NCBI RefSeq assembly: GCF_002483205.1
Contig: NZ_DLHM01000007.1
Span: 682,001 to 746,000 of the forward strand
Reading direction: 5' to 3'
From: Flavihumibacter sp. UBA7668
GTDB lineage: Bacteria; Bacteroidota; Bacteroidia; Chitinophagales; Chitinophagaceae
DNA: 64,000 nt
Shown here one piece after another: positions 50,789 to 60,109 of this stretch; the first letter of the stretch is position 1, and each line of letters begins with the position of its first letter. Below the pieces are notes generated by a model that saw nothing but the letters and a program-made list of their open reading frames with translations, was not told where the DNA came from and ran no database searches. The position numbers and the translations under genes were made by a program.

Positions 50789-51259
50789 ATGAAATCAATA
50801 GTTTTTATACTCCTTTTATTTCTTGTAGCAAAGGATGAACCGGAATTAGTAACGGATCAATTTAAGGAATTGTACCGTTTGGAAGGCCGATGGCAGCGGT
50901 TGGGAAAATCAAGTCCTGAATTCGAGGAATGGAAACTGGTGCAATCAAATTTACTGGAAGGCAGGATGTATAAAATTAATGGCAATGACACGATTGTATC
51001 AGAAGAGACCCGGTTGGTTGAGATAAATAATGTGATATTGTATCAGGCGAAAGCTTTTAATCAACCGGATCAGGGAAGAATAAATTTCAAACTGACTAGT
51101 CATGCTAACGATGAATTTATTTTTGAAAACGCCACACATGATTTTCCAAAAAGAATCGTATATCAATTCAACGGATCAGATTCCCTTCATGCATGGGTGG
51201 ATGGAGGACAGACAGATAATAGCAGCCGGATCGATTTCTTTTTTCGAAAATTAAACTGA
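50789..51259 (+). CDS. Putative DUF6265 family exported protein
   Basis: A 156-residue protein with an N-terminal hydrophobic signal (MKSIVFILLLFLVAKDEPE). The mature part (LYRLEGRWQRLGKSSPEFEEWKLVQSNLLEGRMYKINGNDTIVSEETRLVEINNVILYQAKAFNQ, ENATHDFPKRIVYQF) looks like the small beta-barrel DUF6265 proteins, which I match with moderate confidence. Function unknown. ATG 50789 is used; an upstream ATG is part of the repeat hairpin. The gap to the converging DUF1579 gene (165 bp) shows nothing specific. Confidence 0.7.
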   Translation: MKSIVFILLLFLVAKDEPELVTDQFKELYRLEGRWQRLGKSSPEFEEWKLVQSNLLEGRMYKINGNDTIVSEETRLVEINNVILYQAKAFNQPDQGRINFKLTSHANDEFIFENATHDFPKRIVYQFNGSDSLHAWVDGGQTDNSSRIDFFFRKLN

Positions 51260-51424
51260 AACTGGTAGTACTATTCAGTGCAAAATCGCAAAAACAAACA
51301 TAACAGACACACGTAACCGATATTTTGATTTCGCTATGGAGATAGCAACTTTAAACTACTAACATCACGTAATGACAGGAATACCAATAAGTTGCCGGCT
51401 ATTGTAGAATCAACAAATAGATGA

Positions 51425-51994
51425 TCAAAGTTTTGTAAATTTTATTTCCATTGTTTTAATCTCTATTCCATCCTGGACCATGAACATTTCCATCAACTGA
51501 TTTTTATCATCAATAAATTTCAGAACCTCCCGAACCTTCATATCTTTTCCTGTCATCGGGTCTACAGAACTGCCATAAAAATTTATTGCTTTGCTTGCAG
51601 GATCGTACTGGCCCTCCAGTTTCATCACCCCGGATCCGAGATTATCAATCCAGGTACTGATAAATATTTTTTTTGCATTATCATATCCGGTTATTCCAAT
51701 TCCTTCCATTGGCATTCCCATAAAATCTCCACTATATCGGGCTTCCTGGTATCGGCCACCAAGAATCATTTTATTGTTCATTTTACCGGAAGACTTTACA
51801 GGAGGCGATCCCGGATCCATCCATAGGCTCATTTCTGTTTTCCACTCTCCATCATCTTTTGCGAGTAAAGCATGCATATCTCCAGGGGTCATATAGGCCT
51901 GCCAGGCTTTCATCATTTCATCCTGGCCAGATTGTGCGTTGGTTACTTGAATAAGGGTGATCAGGCACCCAATTAAAAAGGATAGCCGTTTCAT
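51425..51994 (-). CDS. DUF1579 family exported protein
   Basis: A 189-residue protein with signal peptide (about 1-20, ITLIQVTNAQ). The body, DDGEWKTEMSLWMDPGSPPVKSSGKMNNKMILGGRYQEARYSGDFMGMPMEGIGITGYDNAKKIFISTWIDNLGSGVMKLEGQYD, is the DUF1579 domain, a lipocalin-like fold without known function. The segment TGKDMKVREVLKFIDDKNQLMEMFM closes the domain. Single gene; a weak -7-like element TAACTTTA lies upstream. Confidence 0.85.
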   Translation of the reverse strand: MKRLSFLIGCLITLIQVTNAQSGQDEMMKAWQAYMTPGDMHALLAKDDGEWKTEMSLWMDPGSPPVKSSGKMNNKMILGGRYQEARYSGDFMGMPMEGIGITGYDNAKKIFISTWIDNLGSGVMKLEGQYDPASKAINFYGSSVDPMTGKDMKVREVLKFIDDKNQLMEMFMVQDGIEIKTMEIKFTKL

Positions 51995-52056
51995 ATAATA
52001 AAATTTCTTAAAGTTACAACTATGTCTGATTAGGAATCCAATTATTGTAGAAAAAA

Positions 52057-52983
52057 TTAATGTTTTTCAAGCCAATTATATAAACGATCAACATCAGAGG
52101 TATTAAACAGTTTTGTGCCTGGATTCATAGTTGCAGCCGTTCCGCAGGCCACACCATAACGGATCATTTCGATCGGTGAGCCGCCTTTCGACAGTTGGTA
52201 GGTGATTCCGGCTACCATTGAATCACCTGCTCCTACCGTACTTTGCTTCTTTACAGTTGGTGCAGGAACCTGGACAACCTCATCTGCTGTAACAAGCAAT
52301 GCACCCTGTGCCCCAAGAGAAACAACCACTACTTCACACCGACCCTTTTCCAGCAGTTTTTGAGCGGCGTCCACCACCTGATCGGTTTCTAAAGCCGCTA
52401 GTCCGACTAACTGGCTCAGTTCATGAAGGTTAGGTTTGATAAGAAAAACGCCTGCTTCCACAGCCAGTTCCAGCGGTGTTCCTGAACAATCAATAATAGC
52501 CTTTGCACCTATCTTTTCTGCGAGCAACGCCAGCCTGGCATAAAAATTTTCACTAAATCCGGGAGGAAGGCTGCCACTTCCAACAATAATAGAGGGCTTT
52601 TCGGGCAGGTTCTGAACGGCGTCAAGTAGGGCAAGTTCTGTTTCAGTTTCTAGTGTTGGTCCGGGTAAAACAAACCTGAACTGATTATTACTTTGTTTTT
52701 CAAGAACAACCAGATTTTCTCTGGTTTCTCCCCGGATTGCGACCGTAGAATAGGTAAGACCCTCTTTTTTCAAACAGGATTCCAACTGCTGTCCATTAAA
52801 TCCTCCGCTTGTGATAAGGGCAAGATTAGGTGCACCTAATCGCATCAATCCTTTACTAACATTAATTCCACCACCACCGGCTTCCACCACCAATTCACTA
52901 CAGCGAAGCTTCTTCTCCGGAATTAGCTGATTGGTCCGGGTGCTTTTGTCAACAGCAGGATTCGGAGTTACCGTAAGGATCAT
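52057..52983 (-). CDS. pfkB: PfkB-family hexose phosphate kinase (6-phosphofructokinase 2-like)
   Basis: A 308-residue sugar kinase: MILTVTPNPAVDKSTRTNQL with the 1-phosphofructokinase/PfkB opening, EAGGGGINVSKGLMRLG, NNQFRFVLPGP, VSLGAQGALLVT and the catalytic STVGAGDSMVAG. The overall pattern matches E. coli PfkB (fructose-6-phosphate to fructose-1,6-bisphosphate) more than FruK, but tagatose-6-phosphate kinase is possible. It follows the DsbA-like gene by 4 bp. Confidence 0.85.
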   Translation of the reverse strand: MILTVTPNPAVDKSTRTNQLIPEKKLRCSELVVEAGGGGINVSKGLMRLGAPNLALITSGGFNGQQLESCLKKEGLTYSTVAIRGETRENLVVLEKQSNNQFRFVLPGPTLETETELALLDAVQNLPEKPSIIVGSGSLPPGFSENFYARLALLAEKIGAKAIIDCSGTPLELAVEAGVFLIKPNLHELSQLVGLAALETDQVVDAAQKLLEKGRCEVVVVSLGAQGALLVTADEVVQVPAPTVKKQSTVGAGDSMVAGITYQLSKGGSPIEMIRYGVACGTAATMNPGTKLFNTSDVDRLYNWLEKH

Positions 52984-52987
52984 AGCA

Positions 52988-53641
52988 TTAGTTTTTATTT
53001 AAGTCGGCTAAGACGGCTTCAATTCGCTGAATAAGTGCAGCTTCTTCCGTATAACCCCGGGCAAGCATAAAAAACCTGCTTTCACTAACCTGAATCAATA
53101 CGCAGGGATAACCTGTAACCTGAAGCTGTTTGCAAAGTTGGAATTCGTAATAGGCTTTTTCTTTAAACTCATCGGATTTGAGCTTTTCATAAAACTCATC
53201 CGGGTTTATTTCATACTTCGCCAATAAATGGCGGTACGATTCATTATCACATAAATCACGTCCTTCAAAATGAAGTGCATATTGCAAATCGGCCGCAAAT
53301 TCAACCTGACGGTTCGGATAAATTTCTTTAAAAACGCATAAAGCAATAGCAGGTTTTTCCGAATGAGGATACCAATCGCTCTGATCGGGATGGAAGATAT
53401 GCCATAGATAATCTTGGCCGAATCGAATTCCGGTTAATTCCTCCACCGACTTATATGCTTCAGAAATATAACCAGCCATGACCCCAATATGACGCGGCTG
53501 GTCGGGCAAAATCATTCCGCCGGATAATACTTCAAATGCAACCTGATCGGCATAAAGCATTTGAATTTTTTTAATTACGGGGCTAAAACCATAACACCAG
53601 CCACAATAAGCATCGTAACAATAATAAATAATAGGGGTCAT
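52988..53641 (-). CDS. DsbA family oxidoreductase (FrnE-like)
   Basis: A 217-residue thioredoxin-fold protein without signal peptide. The redox motif is CGWC (C13-C16) in YYCYDAYCGWCYGFSPVI, a helical insertion follows, and the cis-proline loop is VTGYPCVLIQ. It resembles FrnE/DsbA-type cytosolic thiol oxidoreductases. Reaction partner unknown. It is divergent from the GNAT-nitrilase gene and leads pfkB by 4 bp. Confidence 0.88.
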   Translation of the reverse strand: MTPIIYYCYDAYCGWCYGFSPVIKKIQMLYADQVAFEVLSGGMILPDQPRHIGVMAGYISEAYKSVEELTGIRFGQDYLWHIFHPDQSDWYPHSEKPAIALCVFKEIYPNRQVEFAADLQYALHFEGRDLCDNESYRHLLAKYEINPDEFYEKLKSDEFKEKAYYEFQLCKQLQVTGYPCVLIQVSESRFFMLARGYTEEAALIQRIEAVLADLNKN

Positions 53642-53750
53642 TCTGCAAATTACTGGCTTTCACTGGTAATTTTAGGCAGGATTAATGAGATCTTAACAAC
53701 CTTCCGGTCTTACGGGGGTTAATTGTTTAACTTACAGAAAAGGCAGGTAT

Positions 53751-55271
53751 ATGGAAAACGCAACAATAGAAGTCAGGAATTTAACAATGGCGGATTACCA
53801 GGAATTGAAAGAATCAATGATTGAGGCATATGCGAGTATGGGGGGACAGTATTGGGGGGAAGAATCGCTGGAAAAATTGATCCGTAAATTTCCACAGGGA
53901 CAGATTTGTGTGGCGCTGGAGGGCAAAGTGGTTGGTTGTGCATTAACATTGATAGTTAATTTCAATCGATTTGGGGATACCCATTCCTATCGTCAGGTAA
54001 CCGGAAATTATACATTTGATACCCATGATCCCAAGGGCGATGTTTTATATGGAATAGAGATGTTTATTCATCCTGAGTATCGTGGTTTACGATTAGCACG
54101 TCGTTTGTACGATGCCAGAAAAGTTTTGTGTGAAAATTTAAATCTGCGCGCAATTGTTGCTGGTGGACGTATCCCGGGTTATAGCAAATATGCCGACCAA
54201 CTGACTCCTCGGGAATACATCGATAAAGTAAAACGCAGGGAATTGCATGATGGTACCCTTAGTTTTCAACTCGCCAATGATTTCCAGATAAAAAAGGTGA
54301 TGCAACATTATCTTCCGGAAGACAAAGAATCACGCGGATACGCTACCCTGTTGGTTTGGTATAATGTCTATTATGAGCCAAATAGCAATGTGCTTAAAAT
54401 GCGTAAAGATTTTGTACGAATCGGTTTGGTTCAGTGGCAGATGCGTCCGTATAAATCAGTAAAAGATTTATTGGAACAGGTGGAGTATTTCGTGGATGCA
54501 GTAAGTGATTACAATTCTGATTTTTGTCTGTTACCGGAATTATTCAACGCTCCGCTTATGGAGCAGTTTAATAACCTGCCCGGACATGCTGCTATCAGGG
54601 AATTGGCTTCGTTTACGCCGGATATTGTAGAAGCCTTATCCAAACTGGCGATTTCATACAATGTAAATATCATTGGGGGATCCATGCCTTCATTGCGTGA
54701 TGGTGAATTATATAATTCATCCTATTTTTTACATAGAAACGGACGAATCGATTCCTGCGATAAAATTCATCCCACTCCATCTGAAGAATATGAGTGGGCA
54801 ATAAAGGGGGGAGATAAAATAAAGGTGATTGAAACGGATGCCGGCAAAGTGGGCGTTTTGATTTGCTATGATGTTGAATTCCCGGAATTATCACGACTGC
54901 TTGCTGATCAGGGAATGCAAATTCTTTTTGTTCCATTTCTGACGGATACGCAAAATGCCTATAACCGGGTGCGTTATTGTGCTGCTGCAAGAGCAATTGA
55001 AAACGAATGTTTTGTTGCCATAGCTGGTACGGTTGGAAATCTTCCAAAAGTTCACAACATGGACTTGCAATTTGCACAATCGGCGGTATTGACACCATCA
55101 GACTTTGCATTTCCCGTGAATGGAATTAAAGCGGAGGCCACTCCAAATACGGAAATGATCATCGTTTCCGATGTTGACCTAACGTTACTTACAGAACTGC
55201 ATGAATATGGAAGTGTAACAACGCTAAAAGATCGGCGACATGACCTGTATGAACTTCGCTTATTGAAGTAA
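53751..55271 (+). CDS. GNAT acetyltransferase-nitrilase fusion protein
   Basis: A 506-residue two-domain protein. Residues 1-215 are a GNAT domain (VRNLTMADYQELKESMIEAY, YGIEMFIHPEYRGLRLARRLYDARK with the acetyl-CoA loop). Residues 222-506 are a carbon-nitrogen hydrolase domain with the full triad: E in LLPELF, K in CDKIHPTPSEEYEW and C in VLICYDVEFPELSRLL. The fusion couples an acyltransferase and an amidase, but the substrate is not known. ATG 53751; converges on the YdeI gene with no gap. Confidence 0.92.
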   Translation: MENATIEVRNLTMADYQELKESMIEAYASMGGQYWGEESLEKLIRKFPQGQICVALEGKVVGCALTLIVNFNRFGDTHSYRQVTGNYTFDTHDPKGDVLYGIEMFIHPEYRGLRLARRLYDARKVLCENLNLRAIVAGGRIPGYSKYADQLTPREYIDKVKRRELHDGTLSFQLANDFQIKKVMQHYLPEDKESRGYATLLVWYNVYYEPNSNVLKMRKDFVRIGLVQWQMRPYKSVKDLLEQVEYFVDAVSDYNSDFCLLPELFNAPLMEQFNNLPGHAAIRELASFTPDIVEALSKLAISYNVNIIGGSMPSLRDGELYNSSYFLHRNGRIDSCDKIHPTPSEEYEWAIKGGDKIKVIETDAGKVGVLICYDVEFPELSRLLADQGMQILFVPFLTDTQNAYNRVRYCAAARAIENECFVAIAGTVGNLPKVHNMDLQFAQSAVLTPSDFAFPVNGIKAEATPNTEMIIVSDVDLTLLTELHEYGSVTTLKDRRHDLYELRLLK

Positions 55272-55880
55272 TCAGCTGGTTTGATATTTCCAATTTCGGT
55301 TTTTGCCATCCGCGATCCATTCAACTGCCTGAGAAATTCGTTTATAGCGGGTGGTCTCGGTTTTTGCTTCCGTGATCCATTCGATGTATTCTTTCCTGTT
55401 ACTGTAACTGAATTTATCAAACACTTCCCATGCACGATGATTTTTACGAAGGGCTTGTTCAAATTCTGTTGGAAGCATACATTCTTTATGGTTACTTCCA
55501 GGTTTACGTGGAATCCTGATACCCTGTTCATTGAGCCACATTGCCTCAAGAAGAAGAGCAGGAAAATTAGTTGGAAGATCCTGGATTGATTTGATAGGCC
55601 CTAAATGTCCCATTGATTTTTCCTCCGCTGCATGCTGTAGCAGTATGGGGTCATTCATTAGCGCTGCCTTCCAAAACGTAAAAGCACAATGATTTTTAAA
55701 TGCTGCGAAACTGCAAAGCAAGGATTTTTTGTATTCGAAATGTGGAAATCCCCATTTGACAGTTTCGATTACATCCGGGCAAATTCTATGAATTAGCTCC
55801 CGTATATGCAACAGGATTGGTTGAGCAAATGGCTGTGCCCGGGCAATATAATCGTCTATTCGCTGGTCTTTTTGCGACAT
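55272..55880 (-). CDS. YdeI/OmpD-associated and DUF1801 domain protein
   Basis: A 202-residue protein. The first part is a DUF1801 domain (DYIARAQPFAQPILLHIRELIHRICPDVIETVKWGFPHFEYKKSLLCSFAAFKNHCAFTFWKAALM) and the C-terminal part is the YdeI-type region (FEQALRKNHRAWEVFDKFSYSNRKEYIEWITEAKTETTRYKRISQAVEWIADGK). Function unknown; these domains are common in Bacteroidota and soil bacteria. It is downstream of polA by 28 bp. Confidence 0.88.
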   Translation of the reverse strand: MSQKDQRIDDYIARAQPFAQPILLHIRELIHRICPDVIETVKWGFPHFEYKKSLLCSFAAFKNHCAFTFWKAALMNDPILLQHAAEEKSMGHLGPIKSIQDLPTNFPALLLEAMWLNEQGIRIPRKPGSNHKECMLPTEFEQALRKNHRAWEVFDKFSYSNRKEYIEWITEAKTETTRYKRISQAVEWIADGKNRNWKYQTS

Positions 55881-55908
55881 ACCCTAATTTACGCAATTTC
55901 CACGGCAT

Positions 55909-58740
55909 TTAGTGAGCTTCCAGCCAGCTGGCGCCTTGTCCGACTTCTGCTATTACAGGTACGTCATTAGGTAAAGCAAGAGCATTTTGCATACAATCAA
56001 GAATTAATGGCTTCAAACGGTCTACTTCTTCGATCTGCGCATCAAAAACCAACTCATCATGCACCTGAAGAATCATCTTGCTTTTGAGTCCGGATTTTTT
56101 AATTGCTTCATGCATTGCACTCATTGCCAGCTTGATCATATCTGCTGCTGTTCCCTGGATAGGCGAATTGATCGCATTTCGCTCAGCGAATCCCCTTACG
56201 GTAAAATTGGAAGAATTAATATCCCGAAGCCAGCGTTTCCTACCCATCAGTGTTTGAACATATCCGTGTTCTTTTGCAAAATTTACCGTCTCATCCATAT
56301 ACCTCGTGATGCCACTGAACTCCTTTTTATAGTTATCAATGATTTCTTTTGCTTCTGTACGTGAAATTCCAAGGTTATCAGCAAGTCCGAATGCCCCCTG
56401 GCCATAAATAATTCCGAAGTTTACACTTTTGGCTTTTCGTCGCATTTCTTTTGTAACCTCGGATTCATCTATACCATAAACCTTTGCTGCGGTTGCTGTA
56501 TGGATATCCTTACCCTGGCGAAACGCTTCACACATATTCGGATCCCCACTAATTGCTGCAACAATCCTGAGTTCGATTTGGGAATAATCAGCTGATAGTA
56601 ACGTGTGATCCGCATCTCTCGGAATGAAAGCTTTTCGGATTTCTTTTCCTCTCTCAGTACGGATTGGAATATTCTGCAGGTTAGGATTATTGCTGGATAA
56701 CCTTCCGGTTACGGCAACAGCTTGTGCATAGGAAGTATGAACCCGTCCTGTTTTACGGTTTATCATCAGCGGTAGGGCATCTACATAGGTTGATTTTAAC
56801 TTGGTTAACTCCCGAAATGCAAGGATATCATCAACAATCGGGTTCTGGATGGCAAGTTTGGCGAGTACATCCTCTCCGGTTGCATATTGTCCGGTTTTAG
56901 TTTTTTTTGCTTTGGGATCCAGCTTCAGCTTTTCAAAAAGAACTTCACCCAGTTGTTTTGGCGAAGCAAGATTGAATCGCACGCCAGCTGCAGAATAAAC
57001 CCGTTCCTCGGCAGCTTTAGCATCTTTCTCCAGATCCTTTGAATAATCCAGAAGAAAGCCTGTATCTATCCGAATTCCTTCAAATTCCATATCAGTCAAA
57101 ACTTTCACAAGCGGATTTTCCACTTTTTCGAAAACAGATTTGACTTCAAGTGAGTCCAGAAGCGGAACAAATTTTTGTTTTAACTGAAGGGTTATGTCGG
57201 CGTCTTCGGCTGCATAATCCTTGGCTTTTTCAACTTCAACATCCCGCATATTCCCCTGATTCTTACCCTTTTTCCCAATCAATTCCTCAATATGGACAGG
57301 TTCATATCCCAGGTATTTGGCACTAAGTAAATCCATGCTTCTTTTACCTTCAGGTTCAATAACATAATGAGCCAGCATGGTATCAAACAATTTACCAGCC
57401 AATTCGACACCATACCATTTAAGTACAAGCAGATCGTATTTGATGTTTTGCCCTACCCAGGTTTTGGATAAATCTTTAAAAAGTGGATTAAAAAGATTCA
57501 ATATTGTTTTTGTCTTTGTTTGATCAGCCGGACAAGGAACATAAAATCCGGTATGTGGCTGCACAGAAAAGGAGAGACCGACAAGCTCAGCATCATTTGG
57601 ATCTATACTTGTGGTTTCAGTATCAAAGCATATTTCGGATTCCAATGCAAGTCTCTTGACCAGTGCTTCAATTGCGTCAACGCCATCAACCAATTCATAT
57701 AAATGTGGTGTATTTTGAATGTTTTTTTCTACGATTATTCCGGAATTACCTTCAATTTCATCCGATTCGGCCGGAGAGGAAGTTGATCCGCCATTTTTTG
57801 GCGTGACCACTGTATTTCCAAATAAATCAGTTTGAATACCCTGCGGCGCGAGGTTAGGGGTTAAAATATCTTCCCCTAATAAGCGTTTTGCAACGGTTTT
57901 GAATTCCAGCTCCGTGAAGATTTCTTTCAAAACGTCCTTATTCCATTCTTTCAGTCGGAAATCTTCTTCATGAAATTCTACTGGAACTGTGGTTATGATA
58001 GTGGCGAGTTTTTTTGATAAAATGGCAGAATCTCGGCCATTTCGAACTTTTTCACCAATTGACCCTTTAATTGAATCTGCATTTTCCAGTATATTTTCCA
58101 GGGTTCCAAATTCATTTAAAAGTTTCGAGGCTGTTTTTTCACCCACTCCGGGAATACCTGGGATGTTATCGACGGCATCTCCCATGAGACCAAGCATATC
58201 AATGACTTGGTCCACTGATTTGATATTCCATTTCGAACAAACCTGTTCAGGTCCCATGATTTCAATATCGCCGCCCTGATAACCAGGTTTATAAATTTTA
58301 ATTTTATCTGAAACCAATTGGCCATAGTCTTTATCAGGTGTGACCATGAAAACATCGTAGCCCGAAGCTGCCGCCTGTTTTGAAAGAGTTCCTACTACAT
58401 CATCTGCTTCAAAACCATCCAGTTCAACCACCGGAATATTGAATCCGCGGATAATTCGCTTGATATCAGGAATAGCCAGAAGTAAATCTTCAGGTGCATC
58501 CTGTCGGTTGGCTTTATATTCTGCAAAATCCGTATGACGCTCTGTAGGTGCTTGAGTATCAAAGCATACGGCCATATGGGTGGGGTTACGATTGTTGATT
58601 AATTCAAGTAATGCATTCGTAAATCCAAACTGTGCATTCGTATTTTTGCCCTGTGTCGTAATTCGCGGACTACGAATAAGCGCATAATATGCTCTAAAAA
58701 TAAGGGCCATAGCATCGAGTAGAAAAAGTCTTTTGTCCAT
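55909..58740 (-). CDS. polA: DNA polymerase I
   Basis: A 943-residue polymerase for Okazaki fragment maturation and repair, with all three domains. The 5' nuclease spans about 1-290 (LFLLDAMALIFRAYYAL, FEADDVVGTLSKQAA, GVGEKTASKLL). The 3'-5' proofreading domain is intact, with FDTETTSIDPND near 373, KYDLLVLKWYGVEL and YAAEDADITLQL. The polymerase has LLSADYSQIELRI (motif A), RRKAKSVNFGIIYGQGAFGLADNLGI (motif B) and ILQVHDELVFD (motif C). Many bacterial Pol I have lost the exonuclease acids; this one keeps them. Confidence 0.97.
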   Translation of the reverse strand: MDKRLFLLDAMALIFRAYYALIRSPRITTQGKNTNAQFGFTNALLELINNRNPTHMAVCFDTQAPTERHTDFAEYKANRQDAPEDLLLAIPDIKRIIRGFNIPVVELDGFEADDVVGTLSKQAAASGYDVFMVTPDKDYGQLVSDKIKIYKPGYQGGDIEIMGPEQVCSKWNIKSVDQVIDMLGLMGDAVDNIPGIPGVGEKTASKLLNEFGTLENILENADSIKGSIGEKVRNGRDSAILSKKLATIITTVPVEFHEEDFRLKEWNKDVLKEIFTELEFKTVAKRLLGEDILTPNLAPQGIQTDLFGNTVVTPKNGGSTSSPAESDEIEGNSGIIVEKNIQNTPHLYELVDGVDAIEALVKRLALESEICFDTETTSIDPNDAELVGLSFSVQPHTGFYVPCPADQTKTKTILNLFNPLFKDLSKTWVGQNIKYDLLVLKWYGVELAGKLFDTMLAHYVIEPEGKRSMDLLSAKYLGYEPVHIEELIGKKGKNQGNMRDVEVEKAKDYAAEDADITLQLKQKFVPLLDSLEVKSVFEKVENPLVKVLTDMEFEGIRIDTGFLLDYSKDLEKDAKAAEERVYSAAGVRFNLASPKQLGEVLFEKLKLDPKAKKTKTGQYATGEDVLAKLAIQNPIVDDILAFRELTKLKSTYVDALPLMINRKTGRVHTSYAQAVAVTGRLSSNNPNLQNIPIRTERGKEIRKAFIPRDADHTLLSADYSQIELRIVAAISGDPNMCEAFRQGKDIHTATAAKVYGIDESEVTKEMRRKAKSVNFGIIYGQGAFGLADNLGISRTEAKEIIDNYKKEFSGITRYMDETVNFAKEHGYVQTLMGRKRWLRDINSSNFTVRGFAERNAINSPIQGTAADMIKLAMSAMHEAIKKSGLKSKMILQVHDELVFDAQIEEVDRLKPLILDCMQNALALPNDVPVIAEVGQGASWLEAH

Positions 58741-58744
58741 GGAA

Positions 58745-58752
58745 CAAAGATA
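58745..58752 (-). promoter_or_regulatory. -7 promoter element of polA
   Basis: On the minus strand TATCTTTG, matching TAnnTTTG, 4 bp before the polA ATG. The purine minisatellite begins 12 bp upstream. Confidence 0.5.
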
Positions 58753-58764
58753 GGAGACAGAGTA

Positions 58765-58867
58765 GGAAAAGGAGAAAAAGGAGACAGGGGAGGAAAAGGA
58801 GAAAAAGGAGACAGGGGAGGAAGAGGGGAAAGGGAGGCAGGGGAGGAAGAGGGGAAAGGGAGAGAAG
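58765..58867. repeat. Purine-rich minisatellite upstream of polA
   Basis: Four tandem units of 26-27 bp: two identical copies (58765-58791, 58792-58818), one diverged (58819-58844) and one partial (58845-58867). Apart from a single C in each of the first three units the plus strand is all A and G. Confidence 0.88.
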
Positions 58868-58873
58868 CTTATA

Positions 58874-60109
58874 TTAGAGGCGAAGTGCAGAAAGTTTTAA
58901 TAAAAGCTGAGGGAGTGATATAAGAACACAATTCATTGATTTTAAATCTGTTAGCACTTCTTCTGGTATTCCATTGAGGATTAAATCATGCTGAGGAGTA
59001 GCGCCTTGAAGAAGGTAATTTTTGCGTGTGTGCAGATTAGTGAAACAATTACGAAGTCCCCTTGAAATGAGTGGAACTGTTCCGGGTTGAATGCAAATAC
59101 CAAGAACAAGTTGTTTAGGTAATTCCGATTTGCTCATTTTTGTTATAATCAATTGAACTTCGGCTGAATGTTGGGTCCGATAATAATATAATGTATACCT
59201 GGAAGGTAAAACTTTGGCAACCTCTTCAATTACATATGCCTCCCAGGAATCAGGCTGACCAATGGACTTGCTTAAGGATCGCAAACTTTGGATACCACGT
59301 AAATAGTGTAAAATCCCGGTATCCCGAAAATAGATTTTAGGTGCACGTATTAATCGTTTAGTGCTGCCATCAGGAAAAAAAGCTGGTAATAAACGAATTA
59401 ACATAGCAGCTTCAAGAAACTTTAAATAACGAAATACAGTTGTACTACTTACTCCAAGTGATTTTGCAATTTGATGCGAGTTCAAAACCGTTCCATTTAA
59501 TTGAGATAAAATCTGCAAACAATTTTCAAGCTTCTCAGAGTTTAATTGATGGCCAGTTATAAGGGTTGTATTTCCAGAACAAATAAGGCCAATAATTCGG
59601 GAAATGCGATTGTTCAATACCCGAAGAGATGGAGCCGTCATAAGACCAGGAAATCCTCCTTTAAGCCAATGATTCCAAACTGAATAGGATCCGGACTTAC
59701 TTGCATCAAGTAATGAAAGAGGAAAAACTTCTTTAATAACAACTTTTCCAGGAAACTTAAAAAATCGAAAAACTGATTCAAACCGATAATCAAGGGTTAA
59801 AATAAATTTTGGTTGTTTTCTGGTTGAAGATTGAAATCGGAGAATATCATCCAAAATACCGGGTAAAAACTCTATGGACTCAAAAATGATGCATTCAGTG
59901 GAATGTGCCGCAAAGAAAAGTTGAGGATGTCCTAATTTTTTACGATCTGAATTTTTTGATAAATCTAATGATAAAACTTTCCGTCGAAACTGTTTGGCGA
60001 TTTGGTCGGAGAGAAATCTTTTTCCAACCATTTTGGCCCCTGTGAGGACTAAAATCTGATTTTTTGTCAAAATCCGGCTTAAATGCCGGATAAATGTTTG
60101 CTGGCTCAT
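58874..60109 (-). CDS. Degenerate DUF4143-type ATPase
   Basis: A 411-residue protein with the layout of the AAA/DUF4143 family: P-loop domain, GFPGLM region near 165, a winged-helix segment (LNSHQIAKSLGVSSTTVFRYLKFLEAAMLIRLLPAF) and a C-terminal nuclease-like part. Key residues have decayed: the P-loop is GAKMVGKR instead of GPRQVGKT, the Walker B position is FESIE instead of LDEIQ, and the nuclease core reads AEVQLIITK instead of EVDFV. The frame is intact, so it may be a non-enzymatic derivative. An inverted repeat lies just upstream of the start. Confidence 0.8.
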   Translation of the reverse strand: MSQQTFIRHLSRILTKNQILVLTGAKMVGKRFLSDQIAKQFRRKVLSLDLSKNSDRKKLGHPQLFFAAHSTECIIFESIEFLPGILDDILRFQSSTRKQPKFILTLDYRFESVFRFFKFPGKVVIKEVFPLSLLDASKSGSYSVWNHWLKGGFPGLMTAPSLRVLNNRISRIIGLICSGNTTLITGHQLNSEKLENCLQILSQLNGTVLNSHQIAKSLGVSSTTVFRYLKFLEAAMLIRLLPAFFPDGSTKRLIRAPKIYFRDTGILHYLRGIQSLRSLSKSIGQPDSWEAYVIEEVAKVLPSRYTLYYYRTQHSAEVQLIITKMSKSELPKQLVLGICIQPGTVPLISRGLRNCFTNLHTRKNYLLQGATPQHDLILNGIPEEVLTDLKSMNCVLISLPQLLLKLSALRL

